Positions 16,416 to 27,703 of a DNA stretch of 64,000 bases are shown in pieces. Both the position numbers and the translations under genes were made by a program. The first letter of the stretch is position 1; each line of letters begins with the position of its first letter. The DNA comes from JAGIBJ01 sp032119595. Lineage in GTDB: Bacteria > Actinomycetota > Thermoleophilia > Solirubrobacterales > Solirubrobacteraceae. The stretch covers positions 868,001-932,000 of the forward strand of contig JAUMBQ010000006.1 in NCBI GenBank assembly GCA_032119595.1, read 5' to 3'. A model generated the notes under the pieces. The model saw only the letters and a list, made by a program, of their open reading frames with translations, did no database searches and was not told the origin of the DNA.

Positions 16416-18824
16416 TCAGCTCCGGACGCCGCGCAGGATGAGCTGCGTCGCACGGGCCGCAACGCTGCGGAGGGTCGCGAGCTCGTCCTGGGTCCAGTCG
16501 CGCGGTGCAACGTCGATGGCGCAGGTCGTGCCGAGGACGTGCCCGTTGTCGTCGACGATCGGGATGCCCGCGTACGCCCCGACGACCACGTCGTCGGCGA
16601 CCGGGATCGGCAGTCCGGCGACGAGCGGATGCTGGGAGACGTCGTTGATGATCAGCGGACGACCGGTCGCGACGGGATGGCGGCAGAACGACTCCGACCA
16701 CGGGATTGAGTCCCCTTCGACCCCGAGCCCGTCGAGTCCGCGTTTCCCGACGAAGTGCTGGCGGTCCTCGTCGAGGAGCGAGATCATCGAGACCGGGACG
16801 CCCAGCAGTGCGGTCGCCGTCTCAGCGAGTTCGTCGAGCCTTGCATCGGCGCCCCGGCCGACCAACCCGGTGGCGTGCACCGCGTCCAGCCGATCGAGCT
16901 GCGAGATGCGAGCCATCGCCCGTTCGGCCTTGTCGGCGTAGAGCGCCTCGTCGGCCCGATGCATCAGCTCCGAGGCCGACTCCTCGCCGTCCCACACGGT
17001 GACGCCCACCCCGCATCCCGGGCCATGCCGAAGTGCGCGGCGGAGTCGTCCGGCGACCGAGTCGGTATCAGCGACGCCGCAGTTCGGCAGCAGGACCCCG
17101 AACTCGTCGCCACCGAGGCGCGCGAGGACGTCCGTCGGCCGGAGCTCTTGGAGCCACAGGCTCGCGCTCTCCTTGAGGACGCGGTCGCCTGCGGCGTGCC
17201 CTTCGGTGTCGTTGAGGAGCTTGAAGCCGTTGAGATCCATGAGCGCGATCGCGAGCGGCTGATGCTCGGCCGCCGCGTGCGTCAGGGCGTCGGCGAACAG
17301 GTGGTCGAAAGCTCGCCGGTTCGGCACGCCCGTGAGCACATCGGTGAGCGCCGCCTCTTCCCAGCGCCGCATCGCTGCGAGGCGCTGCAGGGCCGACGCG
17401 GCCTCCTCGGCCGCCAGCGCCACGAGGTTGGTCTGGCGGGAGCCGAGTTCGGCGACCCGCTCCTGCCAGCCGACCACGAGCACGGCGGCGGCTTGGCCAT
17501 CGCAGATCACGGGGTGGTAGAGGAACGAGTGCGAGCCGGTCTGCTCCCGCAGCTCCTGATGGATGAGCGGATGGTTCTCGGCGTCAGCGACGAAGAACGG
17601 CTCGCCCGTGGTGAAGGCAATCGCGTTGCCGGACGGATGGCCGTCGAGAGGAACGCGCGCGCCGATGAGCCCTGGGCGGGAGCAGCGGGTCAGGATCAGT
17701 TCGCCGCCGCCCGCCGCCGGCTCGAACAACCCAGCGATGGAGGCGTCGACGAGCTGCTCGATGCCCTGCACCACCGATTCCCTCGCGTCGCTCTCGCGGG
17801 CAACGGCCTGCGCCAGCTTCTGGAGCTGGGCCAAGTCTCGCTGCTCGCGCTGGAGCTGACGCTGCGCGCGCCGGACCTCGGTGATGTCGAATCCGGAAGC
17901 GACCGTGCCGACCACCTCGTCGCCCTCCATGCTGACCGTCACGCGCCAGAGGAACGTTCGTCGCTGGCCATTGCCGATGGTGACGGCATGCTCGAACTCG
18001 TAGAACGCCGGCGCCGCCAGCTCCGCGCCAGCGCTCAGCAGCTGCTCGTGCCCGGATCGCGCCGCCGCCAGCTCGTCGGGCGTGACGACCAGCTCGAAGA
18101 AATCTTGACCGATCACGTCGTCGCGATCGAGTGCGAGCAGCATCAGCCCGTGGTCGCTGATGAGCGTCACCACGCCATCGCGGTCCATGACGATCACAAT
18201 CTCCGACACTGCAAGCTGGTCGTTGATGAGCTGGCGCTGCTGCCGGAGCATCCGCCGGTGCGCCGTATTCGTGGCCCACGGGATCGTGAGCAGTGCGGCG
18301 ACAATGACCGCCGAGAGACCAAACAGCGTGGTCGTGACCCACTCCGGAATGCCAGGAATCGGGCGGCCGGTTGGGAACACCGTGCCGAAGACGACCTGAT
18401 GCGTAAACGACAACACCACGGCGCCCACGAGCGTGCTTCGGCGCTCGTACAACGACGCCAGGCAGATCGTGAGGACGTAGGTGATTGGCGCGAGGATCGA
18501 GCCCTCGGCGAAGTTCGCCACGAGCGCCGCTGCGGTGGTCAGACCAAAGATGATCGCGTACTCGCGGACGCGCTCGCTCAGCCCTGCTCGGGTCGCGATG
18601 GCACCGGAGACGAAGAGCGGTGCCATGTAGCCAACGAGTTCTGCACCCGAGTGGCCGGTCGCCGATGACCATCCGATCACGACCGTGATGAAGGCGACGT
18701 ACGCGACGGAGATCAGCTGGTGGCGCCCGAGCCACGTCGACAGCCCCAGTGGCGTGTCGGGGCTGCGATCCGCGTCGGCAGGACCAAGAGGCAGGGGGCT
18801 GCGGGCGTCGACGCGAGAGGGCAT
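16416..18824 (-). CDS. Diguanylate cyclase with membrane, PAS, GAF, GGDEF and second GAF domains
   Basis: 802-residue membrane sensor. I chose the ATG at 18824, since a start at 18971 would add 49 basic residues before the membrane part. Residues 25-190 hold six or so helices of MASE type. Residues 200-325 are a PAS domain (ASGFDITEVRRAQ ends it), and residues 335-485 a GAF domain. The GGDEF domain contains LTDVLTGVPNRRAFD and RLGGDEF with GGDEF at 571-575. An intact I-site RxxD (RPTD, 562-565) sits five residues before it, so product inhibition by cyclic di-GMP is expected. A C-terminal GAF follows (SFCRHPVATGRPLIINDV). A GAF placed after GGDEF is less common. No EAL or HD-GYP partner lies nearby. 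Confidence 0.92.
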   Translation of the reverse strand: MPSRVDARSPLPLGPADADRSPDTPLGLSTWLGRHQLISVAYVAFITVVIGWSSATGHSGAELVGYMAPLFVSGAIATRAGLSERVREYAIIFGLTTAAALVANFAEGSILAPITYVLTICLASLYERRSTLVGAVVLSFTHQVVFGTVFPTGRPIPGIPEWVTTTLFGLSAVIVAALLTIPWATNTAHRRMLRQQRQLINDQLAVSEIVIVMDRDGVVTLISDHGLMLLALDRDDVIGQDFFELVVTPDELAAARSGHEQLLSAGAELAAPAFYEFEHAVTIGNGQRRTFLWRVTVSMEGDEVVGTVASGFDITEVRRAQRQLQREQRDLAQLQKLAQAVARESDARESVVQGIEQLVDASIAGLFEPAAGGGELILTRCSRPGLIGARVPLDGHPSGNAIAFTTGEPFFVADAENHPLIHQELREQTGSHSFLYHPVICDGQAAAVLVVGWQERVAELGSRQTNLVALAAEEAASALQRLAAMRRWEEAALTDVLTGVPNRRAFDHLFADALTHAAAEHQPLAIALMDLNGFKLLNDTEGHAAGDRVLKESASLWLQELRPTDVLARLGGDEFGVLLPNCGVADTDSVAGRLRRALRHGPGCGVGVTVWDGEESASELMHRADEALYADKAERAMARISQLDRLDAVHATGLVGRGADARLDELAETATALLGVPVSMISLLDEDRQHFVGKRGLDGLGVEGDSIPWSESFCRHPVATGRPLIINDVSQHPLVAGLPIPVADDVVVGAYAGIPIVDDNGHVLGTTCAIDVAPRDWTQDELATLRSVAARATQLILRGVRS

Positions 18825-19089
18825 GAGATGTCGCGATGGTTGGACCAAGGCGCCACCCAAGTCATCGGCGCGCGGGCTGCAGGGTTGAGCAAATGGCGCA
18901 ACCAGTCGACGGCCGCGCGCCGCCGACCCCGGGAGCGACGCTCGAGCCCGAGGCAACGGCGACGCCGCCACGCGTTAAACGGACCGCGGTCCTCTTGGCG
19001 CGTGGGCGCGCCGGCGAGGTCGTATCGTTGAAGGCCGACGCCGAGGCCCTGTGCCGGCGTCCGCCCATCCCACGACCGCTCGGTACCCC

Positions 19090-20142
19090 ATGGAACTCGG
19101 CATCTACAGCTTCGGCGACCGCGGTCGCGACCCCAAGACCGGGCATCTCCAGAGCGATCAGCAGCGCGTGACCGAGCTCCTGGAGCAGGTCGAGCTGGCC
19201 GACCAGGTCGGCCTCGACGTGTACGGCTTCGGGGAGCACCACCGCGACGAGTACGTGATCTCGGCGCCGACGGTGATCATCGCGGCCGCCGCCGCGCGGA
19301 CGAAGCGGATCCGCCTTACCAGCGCGGTCACCGTGCTGAGCTCGACCGACCCGGTGCGGCTCTTCCAGGAGTTCGCGACCGCCGACCTCGTTTCCCAGGG
19401 CCGGGTGGAGCTCATGGCCGGCCGCGGCTCCTTCATTGAGTCCTTCCCGCTCTTTGGGTTCGACACCGCCCACTACGACGAGCTGTTTGCCGAGAAGCTC
19501 GAGCTGCTCCTCGCGCTGCGCAAGGGCGGGCCGGTCACGTGGTCTGGCACCTTCCGCGCGCCACTGCAGGGCGCCGAGATCCGCCCGCAGCCAGCGCAGA
19601 CCCCGCTGCCGCTGTGGATCGCCGTCGGTGGCAACCCGCCGTCGGTCGCGCGCGCTGGCTACCTCGGGCTCGGCCTCGCGATCGCCATCATCGGCGGCTT
19701 GCCCGAGCGCATGGCGCCGCTCGCCGACCTCTTCCGCGAGGCCGCCAAGGAGGGAGGCCACGACCCGGCGACGCTCCCGATCAGCCTGAACGCCCACGGC
19801 TTCGTCGGCGACACGTCGCGGGGCGCCGCCGACGCGTTCTGGCCGGGGTACGCCACGTCGATGACCCAGATCGGCCGCGAGCGCGGCTGGCCTCCGGCCC
19901 GCCGCGACCAGTACGAAGCCGGCCGCGACCCCCGCGGCCACCTCCTGGTCGGCACGCCGGAGGAGGTCGCCCAAAAGATCCTCGATCAGCACGAGCTCTT
20001 CGGCCACCAGCGCTACCTCCTCCAGATGGACGTCGGCGGCCCTTCGCACCGCGATCTCATGCGCTCCATCGAACTCCTCGGGACGCAGGTCGCGCCGATC
20101 GTGCGCAAGGAGATCGAGCGCCGCGAGGCCGTAACGGCGTAG
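19090..20142 (+). CDS. LLM-class flavin-dependent oxidoreductase
   Basis: 350-residue luciferase-like monooxygenase fold protein starting at the ATG at 19090 (MELGIYSFGDRGRD). The TIM barrel is marked by LADQVGLDVYGFGEHHRDEY, RLTSAVTVLSSTDPVR, ATADLVSQGRVELMAGRGS and PLWIAVGGNPPSVARAG. These enzymes use FMN or F420 to oxidise or reduce small molecules, and the substrate cannot be told from sequence. The stop codon falls in the first copy of a 23-bp tandem repeat. It is divergent from the diguanylate cyclase gene. Confidence 0.92.
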   Translation: MELGIYSFGDRGRDPKTGHLQSDQQRVTELLEQVELADQVGLDVYGFGEHHRDEYVISAPTVIIAAAAARTKRIRLTSAVTVLSSTDPVRLFQEFATADLVSQGRVELMAGRGSFIESFPLFGFDTAHYDELFAEKLELLLALRKGGPVTWSGTFRAPLQGAEIRPQPAQTPLPLWIAVGGNPPSVARAGYLGLGLAIAIIGGLPERMAPLADLFREAAKEGGHDPATLPISLNAHGFVGDTSRGAADAFWPGYATSMTQIGRERGWPPARRDQYEAGRDPRGHLLVGTPEEVAQKILDQHELFGHQRYLLQMDVGGPSHRDLMRSIELLGTQVAPIVRKEIERREAVTA

Positions 20143-20193
20143 GCGCAGGAGCCGCGACGGCGGAGATGCGGAGGCCGTGACGGCGTAGACGCA
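20125..20193 (+). repeat. Three imperfect tandem 23-bp repeats
   Basis: Copies lie at 20125-20147, 20148-20170 and 20171-20193. Copies 1 and 3 differ at only two positions (GAGGCCGTRACGGCGTAGRC core) and copy 2 is more diverged. The stop codon of the LLM oxidoreductase gene (TAG at 20140-20142) lies inside copy 1, so the repeat looks like duplication of the gene's last codons. Confidence 0.6.
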
Positions 20194-20365
20194 GACCCCG
20201 ATCGGCAGGCGAGCCAGGGGGCAGAGGTGCAGATCGGCCGACGGTGAACGCCCGGTTTCGCCGCGGTTTCGGCGGAGAACCGACGCGTGCATGTCGGCAC
20301 AGCGCCCTTGTTCGGGGCACCAGACGAGGGCAACATCGGCGACTCCAGCCTTCAAGGAGCCTCAC

Positions 20366-20728
20366 ATGTCCATCTTCGAGACCATCGGCGGGTCTGATTC
20401 CGTCACCGCAGCCGTCGACATCTTCTACGACAAGGTCCTCGCCGACGACGTCCTCGCCCCGTACTTCAGCGGGACCGACATGAAGAAGCAGAAGACGCAC
20501 ATGCGCGCCTTCCTCGCCGTCGCCCTCGGCGGCCCCTCCCTCTACGCCGGCCGCGACATGGCCGCTGCACACGCCGGCCTCGGCGCCACCGACGAAGCCT
20601 TCGACCACGTCGTCGGCCACCTCGTCGACACCCTCACCGAACTCAGCGTCCCCGGCGAAATCATCGAACAGATCGGCGCAAAGCTCTTGCCGCTCCGCGA
20701 CCAGGTCGTGGAGCCGGCAGCGGCCTGA
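20366..20728 (+). CDS. glbN: Group I truncated haemoglobin
   Basis: 120-residue haem protein preceded by a good ribosome-binding site (AAGGAGC, 7 bp before the ATG at 20366). The N-terminus SIFETIGGSDSVTAAVDIFY is typical, with the aromatic FY pair (20-21) at the B10 position. ALGGPSLYAGRDMAAAH carries the proximal haem histidine, H69. Group I truncated globins bind oxygen and NO, and many act in NO detoxification. The reductase partner is not adjacent. A short hairpin follows at 20729. Confidence 0.94.
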   Translation: MSIFETIGGSDSVTAAVDIFYDKVLADDVLAPYFSGTDMKKQKTHMRAFLAVALGGPSLYAGRDMAAAHAGLGATDEAFDHVVGHLVDTLTELSVPGEIIEQIGAKLLPLRDQVVEPAAA

Positions 20729-20748
20729 GGCCACCTCTCAAGGTGGCC
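20729..20748 (+). terminator. Hairpin after the truncated haemoglobin gene
   Basis: An 8-bp perfect stem (GGCCACCT and its complement) with a CTCA loop begins right at the glbN stop codon. It separates glbN from the convergent RES toxin gene. There is no U-tract. Confidence 0.5.
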
Positions 20749-20808
20749 CTTGGTGGCCCTCCTGGGGCCTCCTGCTGCCAGCTCCGCGACAAACGCCCAA
20801 TCGTGGGA

Positions 20809-21468
20809 TCAGTCGGCCCTGGAGCCGCCGTGCTCGCGGCTGGCGGCCCAATCCTCATAGCCGTAGTGGAGCTGCCCGACGAACGTGGTCTCGGTGATGA
20901 GGTCGGCCGGCGGGTTACCCTCGACGACCAATGTCGCGGGCAAAAGGAGGTCGGGCTGAGGGTTGAGCCAGCGATCGATGCCGGTCTGCAGGACCTTCTC
21001 AAATCGCTCGCCGAACAGTGTCAAGTTGACGGCGCCCGGTAGCGCTGTAGACGGTGAGAGGACGCCGCGAAAGCCCGCGCTTCGGAGGTCGTCCGCCAGA
21101 TTTTGGGACGTTGCGTGATCGCCGATCGCAGTACGTGGATCGAGGCCGCAGGCCTGGTAGGCCTCATAGGTGGCGAGATCCGCAATGTTGTGCTCGAGCA
21201 CCGAGAGGGCCCAAAGGCGGCGGCGGTACTCGGCCGCCCGCGCATCACCGCGGATCGCCTCGAAGCGGATCAGCTCGGCCCACGCGCCCGAAGAGTCCAG
21301 GGACAGGTACTGCGCATAGCCCTCGCCGGAGCGGTGCCAGCGGCCTGACGTCTGCGTTGGGTAAGGCTCGCCAGCGGCGTGGTACAAGGGCGCCCAATCC
21401 GGAGCGACCTGCCGGTAGGCGGTCCAGCGTCCCGTCAGGCGCCCGGGTTCAGCTTCCCAGCTGGGCAC
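20809..21468 (-). CDS. RES-domain toxin
   Basis: 219-residue protein of the RES family, named for conserved Arg, Glu and Ser. SGRWHRSGEGYAQYLSLD (residues 41-58) gives the invariant GRW and Tyr, and AWAE gives the Glu (65). RES toxins such as MbcT are NAD+ phosphorolases or glycohydrolases that deplete NAD. Its start overlaps the end of the upstream antitoxin gene by 20 bp, so the two are translated from one message with antitoxin first. Sequence beyond the RES core (after residue 165) is typical in length. Confidence 0.88.
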   Translation of the reverse strand: MPSWEAEPGRLTGRWTAYRQVAPDWAPLYHAAGEPYPTQTSGRWHRSGEGYAQYLSLDSSGAWAELIRFEAIRGDARAAEYRRRLWALSVLEHNIADLATYEAYQACGLDPRTAIGDHATSQNLADDLRSAGFRGVLSPSTALPGAVNLTLFGERFEKVLQTGIDRWLNPQPDLLLPATLVVEGNPPADLITETTFVGQLHYGYEDWAASREHGGSRAD

Positions 21469-22153
21469 GAATGCCCCGCGCGAGACTCACCAGCGGCTCC
21501 TGCGCTGCGGCGGGTTCGTTGAGCAGTTCCATTGGCGTCCGATCGCCAAGTTGCGGGCGGGGCGCATCGAACCACATCATCAGCCCCCTGGGAGTCATAG
21601 ACGCGCGCAGGTACGTCAACAGCTGCGCGACCAGTACGACACGCGGAATGTTGCGCTCCACAACCCCTCCTCCACGCCACGCGCTGATCGTCTTCTCCGA
21701 CACGCCCAGCAGGCGCCCTGTGTCGCGGGCGGAGACTCCAGTCATTGCTTCAAAGACCCAAGCAACCGCCGCCTGAGGATCGTCAAGACGCTCGTGGTCG
21801 ATGCGCCGCGCGATGCGGCTACCGACATCGCGGAGTCTCGCTGTGGCGACTTCGACCTCTCCCCTTCGGTCGTCTGGATCGCTGGCCATCGCGCGTCGGA
21901 GCTCAATCAAGAACTGAAAGAGTTTCCGCGCGTCATAGTCCTCGGGGCCCTGCGGCAACACGTTGGAAAGATCCAGAACCGCGTCCTCGATGTCCTGATA
22001 CCAAGCCTGCCGCCGCGCCACAAGCGATTGGGCGGTCTCACCTGCCACGTCGAGTGCGCGCTCGCGACTTGCGCGTGCCGGCATCACGAGGTCTTCAATC
22101 AACAGCGCCTTCTCGCGAACCTCTCGCGACGGCAACGCAAAAACTGCGCCCAT
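21449..22153 (-). CDS. Xre/MbcA/ParS-type antitoxin with long N-terminal extension
   Basis: 234-residue partner of the RES toxin. Residues 140-165 hold a helix-turn-helix (GVSARDTGRLLGVSEKTISA). The C-terminal 65 residues are the toxin-binding Xre/MbcA/ParS domain (SMTPRGLMMWFDAPRPQLGD, then PMELL). Typical antitoxins of this class are 100-150 residues. Here about 110 residues precede the HTH, helical and rich in Glu/Arg (ESARKLFQFLIELRR-like segment near 85-95), which may add a dimerisation or sensing function. The ATG at 22153 is chosen because the longer frame from 22240 overlaps promoter-like sequence. A short palindrome 20 bp upstream is a candidate operator. Confidence 0.82.
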   Translation of the reverse strand: MGAVFALPSREVREKALLIEDLVMPARASRERALDVAGETAQSLVARRQAWYQDIEDAVLDLSNVLPQGPEDYDARKLFQFLIELRRAMASDPDDRRGEVEVATARLRDVGSRIARRIDHERLDDPQAAVAWVFEAMTGVSARDTGRLLGVSEKTISAWRGGGVVERNIPRVVLVAQLLTYLRASMTPRGLMMWFDAPRPQLGDRTPMELLNEPAAAQEPLVSLARGIRAQLGS

Positions 22154-22172
22154 AGTTCGCCTTTCCACGGTC

Positions 22173-22185
22173 CCGCAAACTGCGG
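22173..22185. promoter_or_regulatory. Candidate antitoxin operator (palindrome)
   Basis: CCGCA-AAC-TGCGG, a perfect palindrome with 5-bp arms, centred 26 bp before the antitoxin start. Xre-type antitoxins usually repress their own promoter by binding such sites. The match is short, so this is a suggestion only. Confidence 0.35.
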
Positions 22186-22321
22186 TCTTACTCGGAAGGT
22201 TAGCGGACCCCGAGGGCAGGAGGTTCATCCGACTCGACACCTGTTGGCCGACGACCTAAGGATCGGGGCTAGCTCCCACTTAGGGAAAACAGAACGCGAG
22301 AGGTTCCTCACCGGCGTCCCG

Positions 22322-22336
22322 CCGACCAACGGTCGG
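22322..22336 (-). terminator. Small hairpin after the rhomboid-like gene
   Basis: CCGACC-AAC-GGTCGG stem-loop 15 bp downstream of the stop codon of the minus-strand gene at 22351. The stem is only 6 bp, so termination here is uncertain. Confidence 0.35.
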
Positions 22337-22350
22337 ACGGTTGGCCTTCC

Positions 22351-23331
22351 TCAGCCAGGCGGGCGGTCGTGACCGCCTCGGCGGCGCTCTCGCAGTTCGT
22401 CGAGTTCGCGGCGCTCGGCGTCGCTGAGGGCGTCGAGTCCGCCGTCGGCGATCTTGTCGAGGAGGGCGTCGAGGGCGAGGTCGTCGACGGAGACCTCTGG
22501 GACGTTGGTCGGGATCGGCCGTCGCCGCGAGGTCGGCATCTGCACGATCTCGGCCTCGGGCTCTTCCGTGCGACCGCGGCCCCACAGGGGCCCGGAGCGC
22601 TTCTTCGGCTCGGGTGCGGGCTTCGGCTTCGACCGCTTCCGACCCGCCCCTGGCGCACCCGAAGCTGGCTTCTCATCGCGGCGCTTGCGTCCAGGTCGAC
22701 GCAAGTTCGGAACCCAGTCGTAGGACGTGAGGAGGTTCACCTTGCGTGCGACAAGCATGATCAGCACCCCCGCAATGATGATGCTCAAGAACCGGAGCCA
22801 GTCGCGGCGGGCGAGATCGTTGATCAGCTCGATAGCGGCGATCGCGGCACCCACGACCCACAGAGGAATCCCGAAGAAGAACGGGCGCATCGGGTGCTCG
22901 GCGATGTACAGCAGGAGCACCGTGAGGTTGAGCAGTCCGAGGTCGTGGAGCACGGTGTCGTTGGGGACCAACACTGCGACCACCGACGCGACCGCACCGA
23001 TGGTCACGACCGAGAACCCGAGCAGCCGTGCGAACGGCCGACGACCGATCTGCTTCTCGAGCTCCGTCCCGAAGTACCAGAAGAACGCCGCGCTCAGGAT
23101 GTCCCACAACCCGAACCCGAAATGGGACCACGGCCAGGCCACGATCCTCCACACCTCACCGATGGCAACCTTGTCCGGAACCAGCGCCATGCCGGTCATC
23201 ACGGGCTTGTTGACCGGTTCCACGGCAAACACGAACAGTGTGAATACCCAGACGACCAAGACGAACGTCGTCGTGGTGACGTCGAGCTGCCCGAGACGGA
23301 ACCAGGGCTCGTCGTCGTCGCGTTCCGTCAT
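22351..23331 (-). CDS. Rhomboid-like membrane protein without catalytic motif, C-terminal DUF6576
   Basis: 326-residue protein (ATG at 23331, MTERDDDEPWFRLG). Six membrane helices in the first 190 residues follow the rhomboid layout, including VWRIVAWPWSHFGFGLWDIL and FFWYFGTELEKQIG between helices 2 and 3. The place where active rhomboids have GxSG reads LLYIAEHPMRPFFFG, with no serine, and no His partner is evident. It therefore looks like a pseudoprotease. After a basic Pro/Lys-rich linker the end has LALDALLDKIADGGLDALSD, the DUF6576 motif found in rhomboid proteins. It may act as a membrane adaptor or chaperone, but this is inference. Confidence 0.78.
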   Translation of the reverse strand: MTERDDDEPWFRLGQLDVTTTTFVLVVWVFTLFVFAVEPVNKPVMTGMALVPDKVAIGEVWRIVAWPWSHFGFGLWDILSAAFFWYFGTELEKQIGRRPFARLLGFSVVTIGAVASVVAVLVPNDTVLHDLGLLNLTVLLLYIAEHPMRPFFFGIPLWVVGAAIAAIELINDLARRDWLRFLSIIIAGVLIMLVARKVNLLTSYDWVPNLRRPGRKRRDEKPASGAPGAGRKRSKPKPAPEPKKRSGPLWGRGRTEEPEAEIVQMPTSRRRPIPTNVPEVSVDDLALDALLDKIADGGLDALSDAERRELDELRERRRGGHDRPPG

Positions 23332-23454
23332 CCCGCTGTAGCGCACGCCTCCAGCGTACCGCCGCGCCGCCAGCTTGAAGGCCATATGGCAGGCCCTGCG
23401 TCACGCGAAACGCCCATTGGCCGACCGACCCGCGACTAAGGTGGGGCGCAGTCG

Positions 23455-26166
<2,712 letters not shown>

Positions 26167-26189
26167 CGAGGGCCGCGGACGGGTCGTCG

Positions 26190-26211
26190 CGGCGGGCGTG
26201 GTTGCCCGCCG
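26190..26211 (+). terminator. Hairpin after the P-type ATPase gene
   Basis: 8-bp perfect stem (CGGCGGGC and its complement) with a GTGGTT loop, 23 bp after the ATPase stop and ahead of the next plus-strand gene. Confidence 0.5.
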
Positions 26212-26268
26212 GTCGCTCGCGGCTTTCTGCGGATGCTCGCGGCAGGGGGCGGACGTAGCGTCGTCCGC

Positions 26269-27600
26269 GTGAAGCGTTCTTTCCTCCGGCTCTCGCTGGC
26301 CGTCCTTGCCGTGATGGCCAGTCTTCCCATGGGCGCAGCGGCGGCCACCTCGGTGAGCGGCAAGCTCGCCGACGGGACGCTGCCGCCGACCTCCAAAGGC
26401 GCTGCCGTGGTGCGCGCCGTCTCTCCCGGGACGACCGTCATCTCCGCAGGCGGGCGCGTGCGCTCCGGCGGCCGGTACTCGCTCACGGTCGACCCCGGCG
26501 TGCTCATGGTGATCGCCGACGTGGTGCGGACTGATCGCAAGGCGCGCACCGCCGTCACGCCCGTGTTCCGGGCCCGCAAGGGCAAGCGAAAGACCGTTCG
26601 CGTCTCGCTGAAGCGCACGCGGCCCGTCCGGCCGGCACGCAAGGCTGCCGCCGCAGCGGGGCCCATCGCGACGCGGGCAGCCGACGGACCGGCGGTCGCG
26701 GTGAAGTGGTTCTCGGGGTCGGGCCCGGAGGCCGTGCTCGGTCGTGGGCTGGCGGACATGCTCGCCACCGACTTCGTCAGCCGCGGCGAGGAGAAGTGCG
26801 GCCTGCGCGTCGTGGAGTGGAACCACCGCGACCTCATCCAGCAGGAACTCGACCTGCAAGAGAAGTACGAGGAGTACTTCGATCCGTCGACGGTCGTGAA
26901 GAAGAACTGGGTCGAGCCAACGGTGTTCGTGCAGGGGTCCGTGACGACCACCGACGCCTGGATCTCGTGGAACATCCAGATGGTCGATGCCAAAACCGGC
27001 AAGACGATCGGCGGTGACTCGTCGAGGGTTCCCGCCGACGGCGACGCCTTCTTCGACGCCGAGAGCACCCTCACCGACCGGCTCCTGGATCAGCTCTGTC
27101 CGCGCCGCTACGAGGTCACCGTCGACCTCACGACGCAGAGCCGGTGGCCGGCCGTGAGTTCATCGGGCACCGTCCACGCTGTACTGACGGCCACGGGAAA
27201 CGGCACGCCAGCGACCTCGTGGACCGGCGCTGGAACGATGACCTATCAGGGGGTGAGCTTCACCTCGGGCGTCCCGGAGTGCACGTGGGCACCGGAGAAC
27301 ACGCCGACGGTGCCCTGGAAAGTGACGCTGATGCCTGGGGACTCGGGCATGCTCAGTGTCGCCTGGAGCCTGGACGGCGACCTCTATGCCACCTCCATCG
27401 GGACCTGCACGGTGGACGGCCACACCGCCACCGCGCCCGGCCAGCCAGGTCCGCGCCTGCAGGACCCCATTCCGCTCACCTTCACGGTACCCATCGCCGG
27501 CGGCTCCCAGGCGATCAGTGGCGGCGTGGATGTGGGCGGTTCCGGCTGGTTCCACACCGGCACGCTGACCGTCAGACGCCTCGACCAAGGGGACTCCTGA
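26269..27600 (+). CDS. Secreted protein with CsgG/LpoB-like domain
   Basis: 443-residue exported protein. The GTG at 26269 gives a clean signal peptide (VKRSFLRLSLAVLAVMASLP, then GAAAA). Residues 30-130 form a basic beta domain, and a linker rich in Lys/Arg/Ala follows. Residues 145-275 have the signature of CsgG-like periplasmic domains: GRGLADMLATDFVSRGEEKC, LRVVEWNHRDLIQQELDLQ, VFVQGSVTTTDAWISWNIQM and LTDRLLDQLC. The rest is beta-rich, with two cysteines. CsgG folds occur in curli secretion and in penicillin-binding-protein activators of Gram-negatives, so finding one in an actinobacterium suggests an assembly or lipid-free surface role. The assignment is by pattern only. Confidence 0.7.
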   Translation: MKRSFLRLSLAVLAVMASLPMGAAAATSVSGKLADGTLPPTSKGAAVVRAVSPGTTVISAGGRVRSGGRYSLTVDPGVLMVIADVVRTDRKARTAVTPVFRARKGKRKTVRVSLKRTRPVRPARKAAAAAGPIATRAADGPAVAVKWFSGSGPEAVLGRGLADMLATDFVSRGEEKCGLRVVEWNHRDLIQQELDLQEKYEEYFDPSTVVKKNWVEPTVFVQGSVTTTDAWISWNIQMVDAKTGKTIGGDSSRVPADGDAFFDAESTLTDRLLDQLCPRRYEVTVDLTTQSRWPAVSSSGTVHAVLTATGNGTPATSWTGAGTMTYQGVSFTSGVPECTWAPENTPTVPWKVTLMPGDSGMLSVAWSLDGDLYATSIGTCTVDGHTATAPGQPGPRLQDPIPLTFTVPIAGGSQAISGGVDVGGSGWFHTGTLTVRRLDQGDS

Positions 27601-27703
27601 TGACTACTGCTCTTCGGCGGGCGCTGCCTGCAGGGGGCACTCGCCTTCGCGACGAGCCCGACGGTGCTGGCCTAGGCTGACGCGGGTCTTAGGTTCTCGA
27701 GCG

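Noticed and set aside
16755..18668. 637-codon plus-strand gene
   Set aside because: Antisense to the diguanylate cyclase gene, whose GGDEF and GAF motifs show the true strand.
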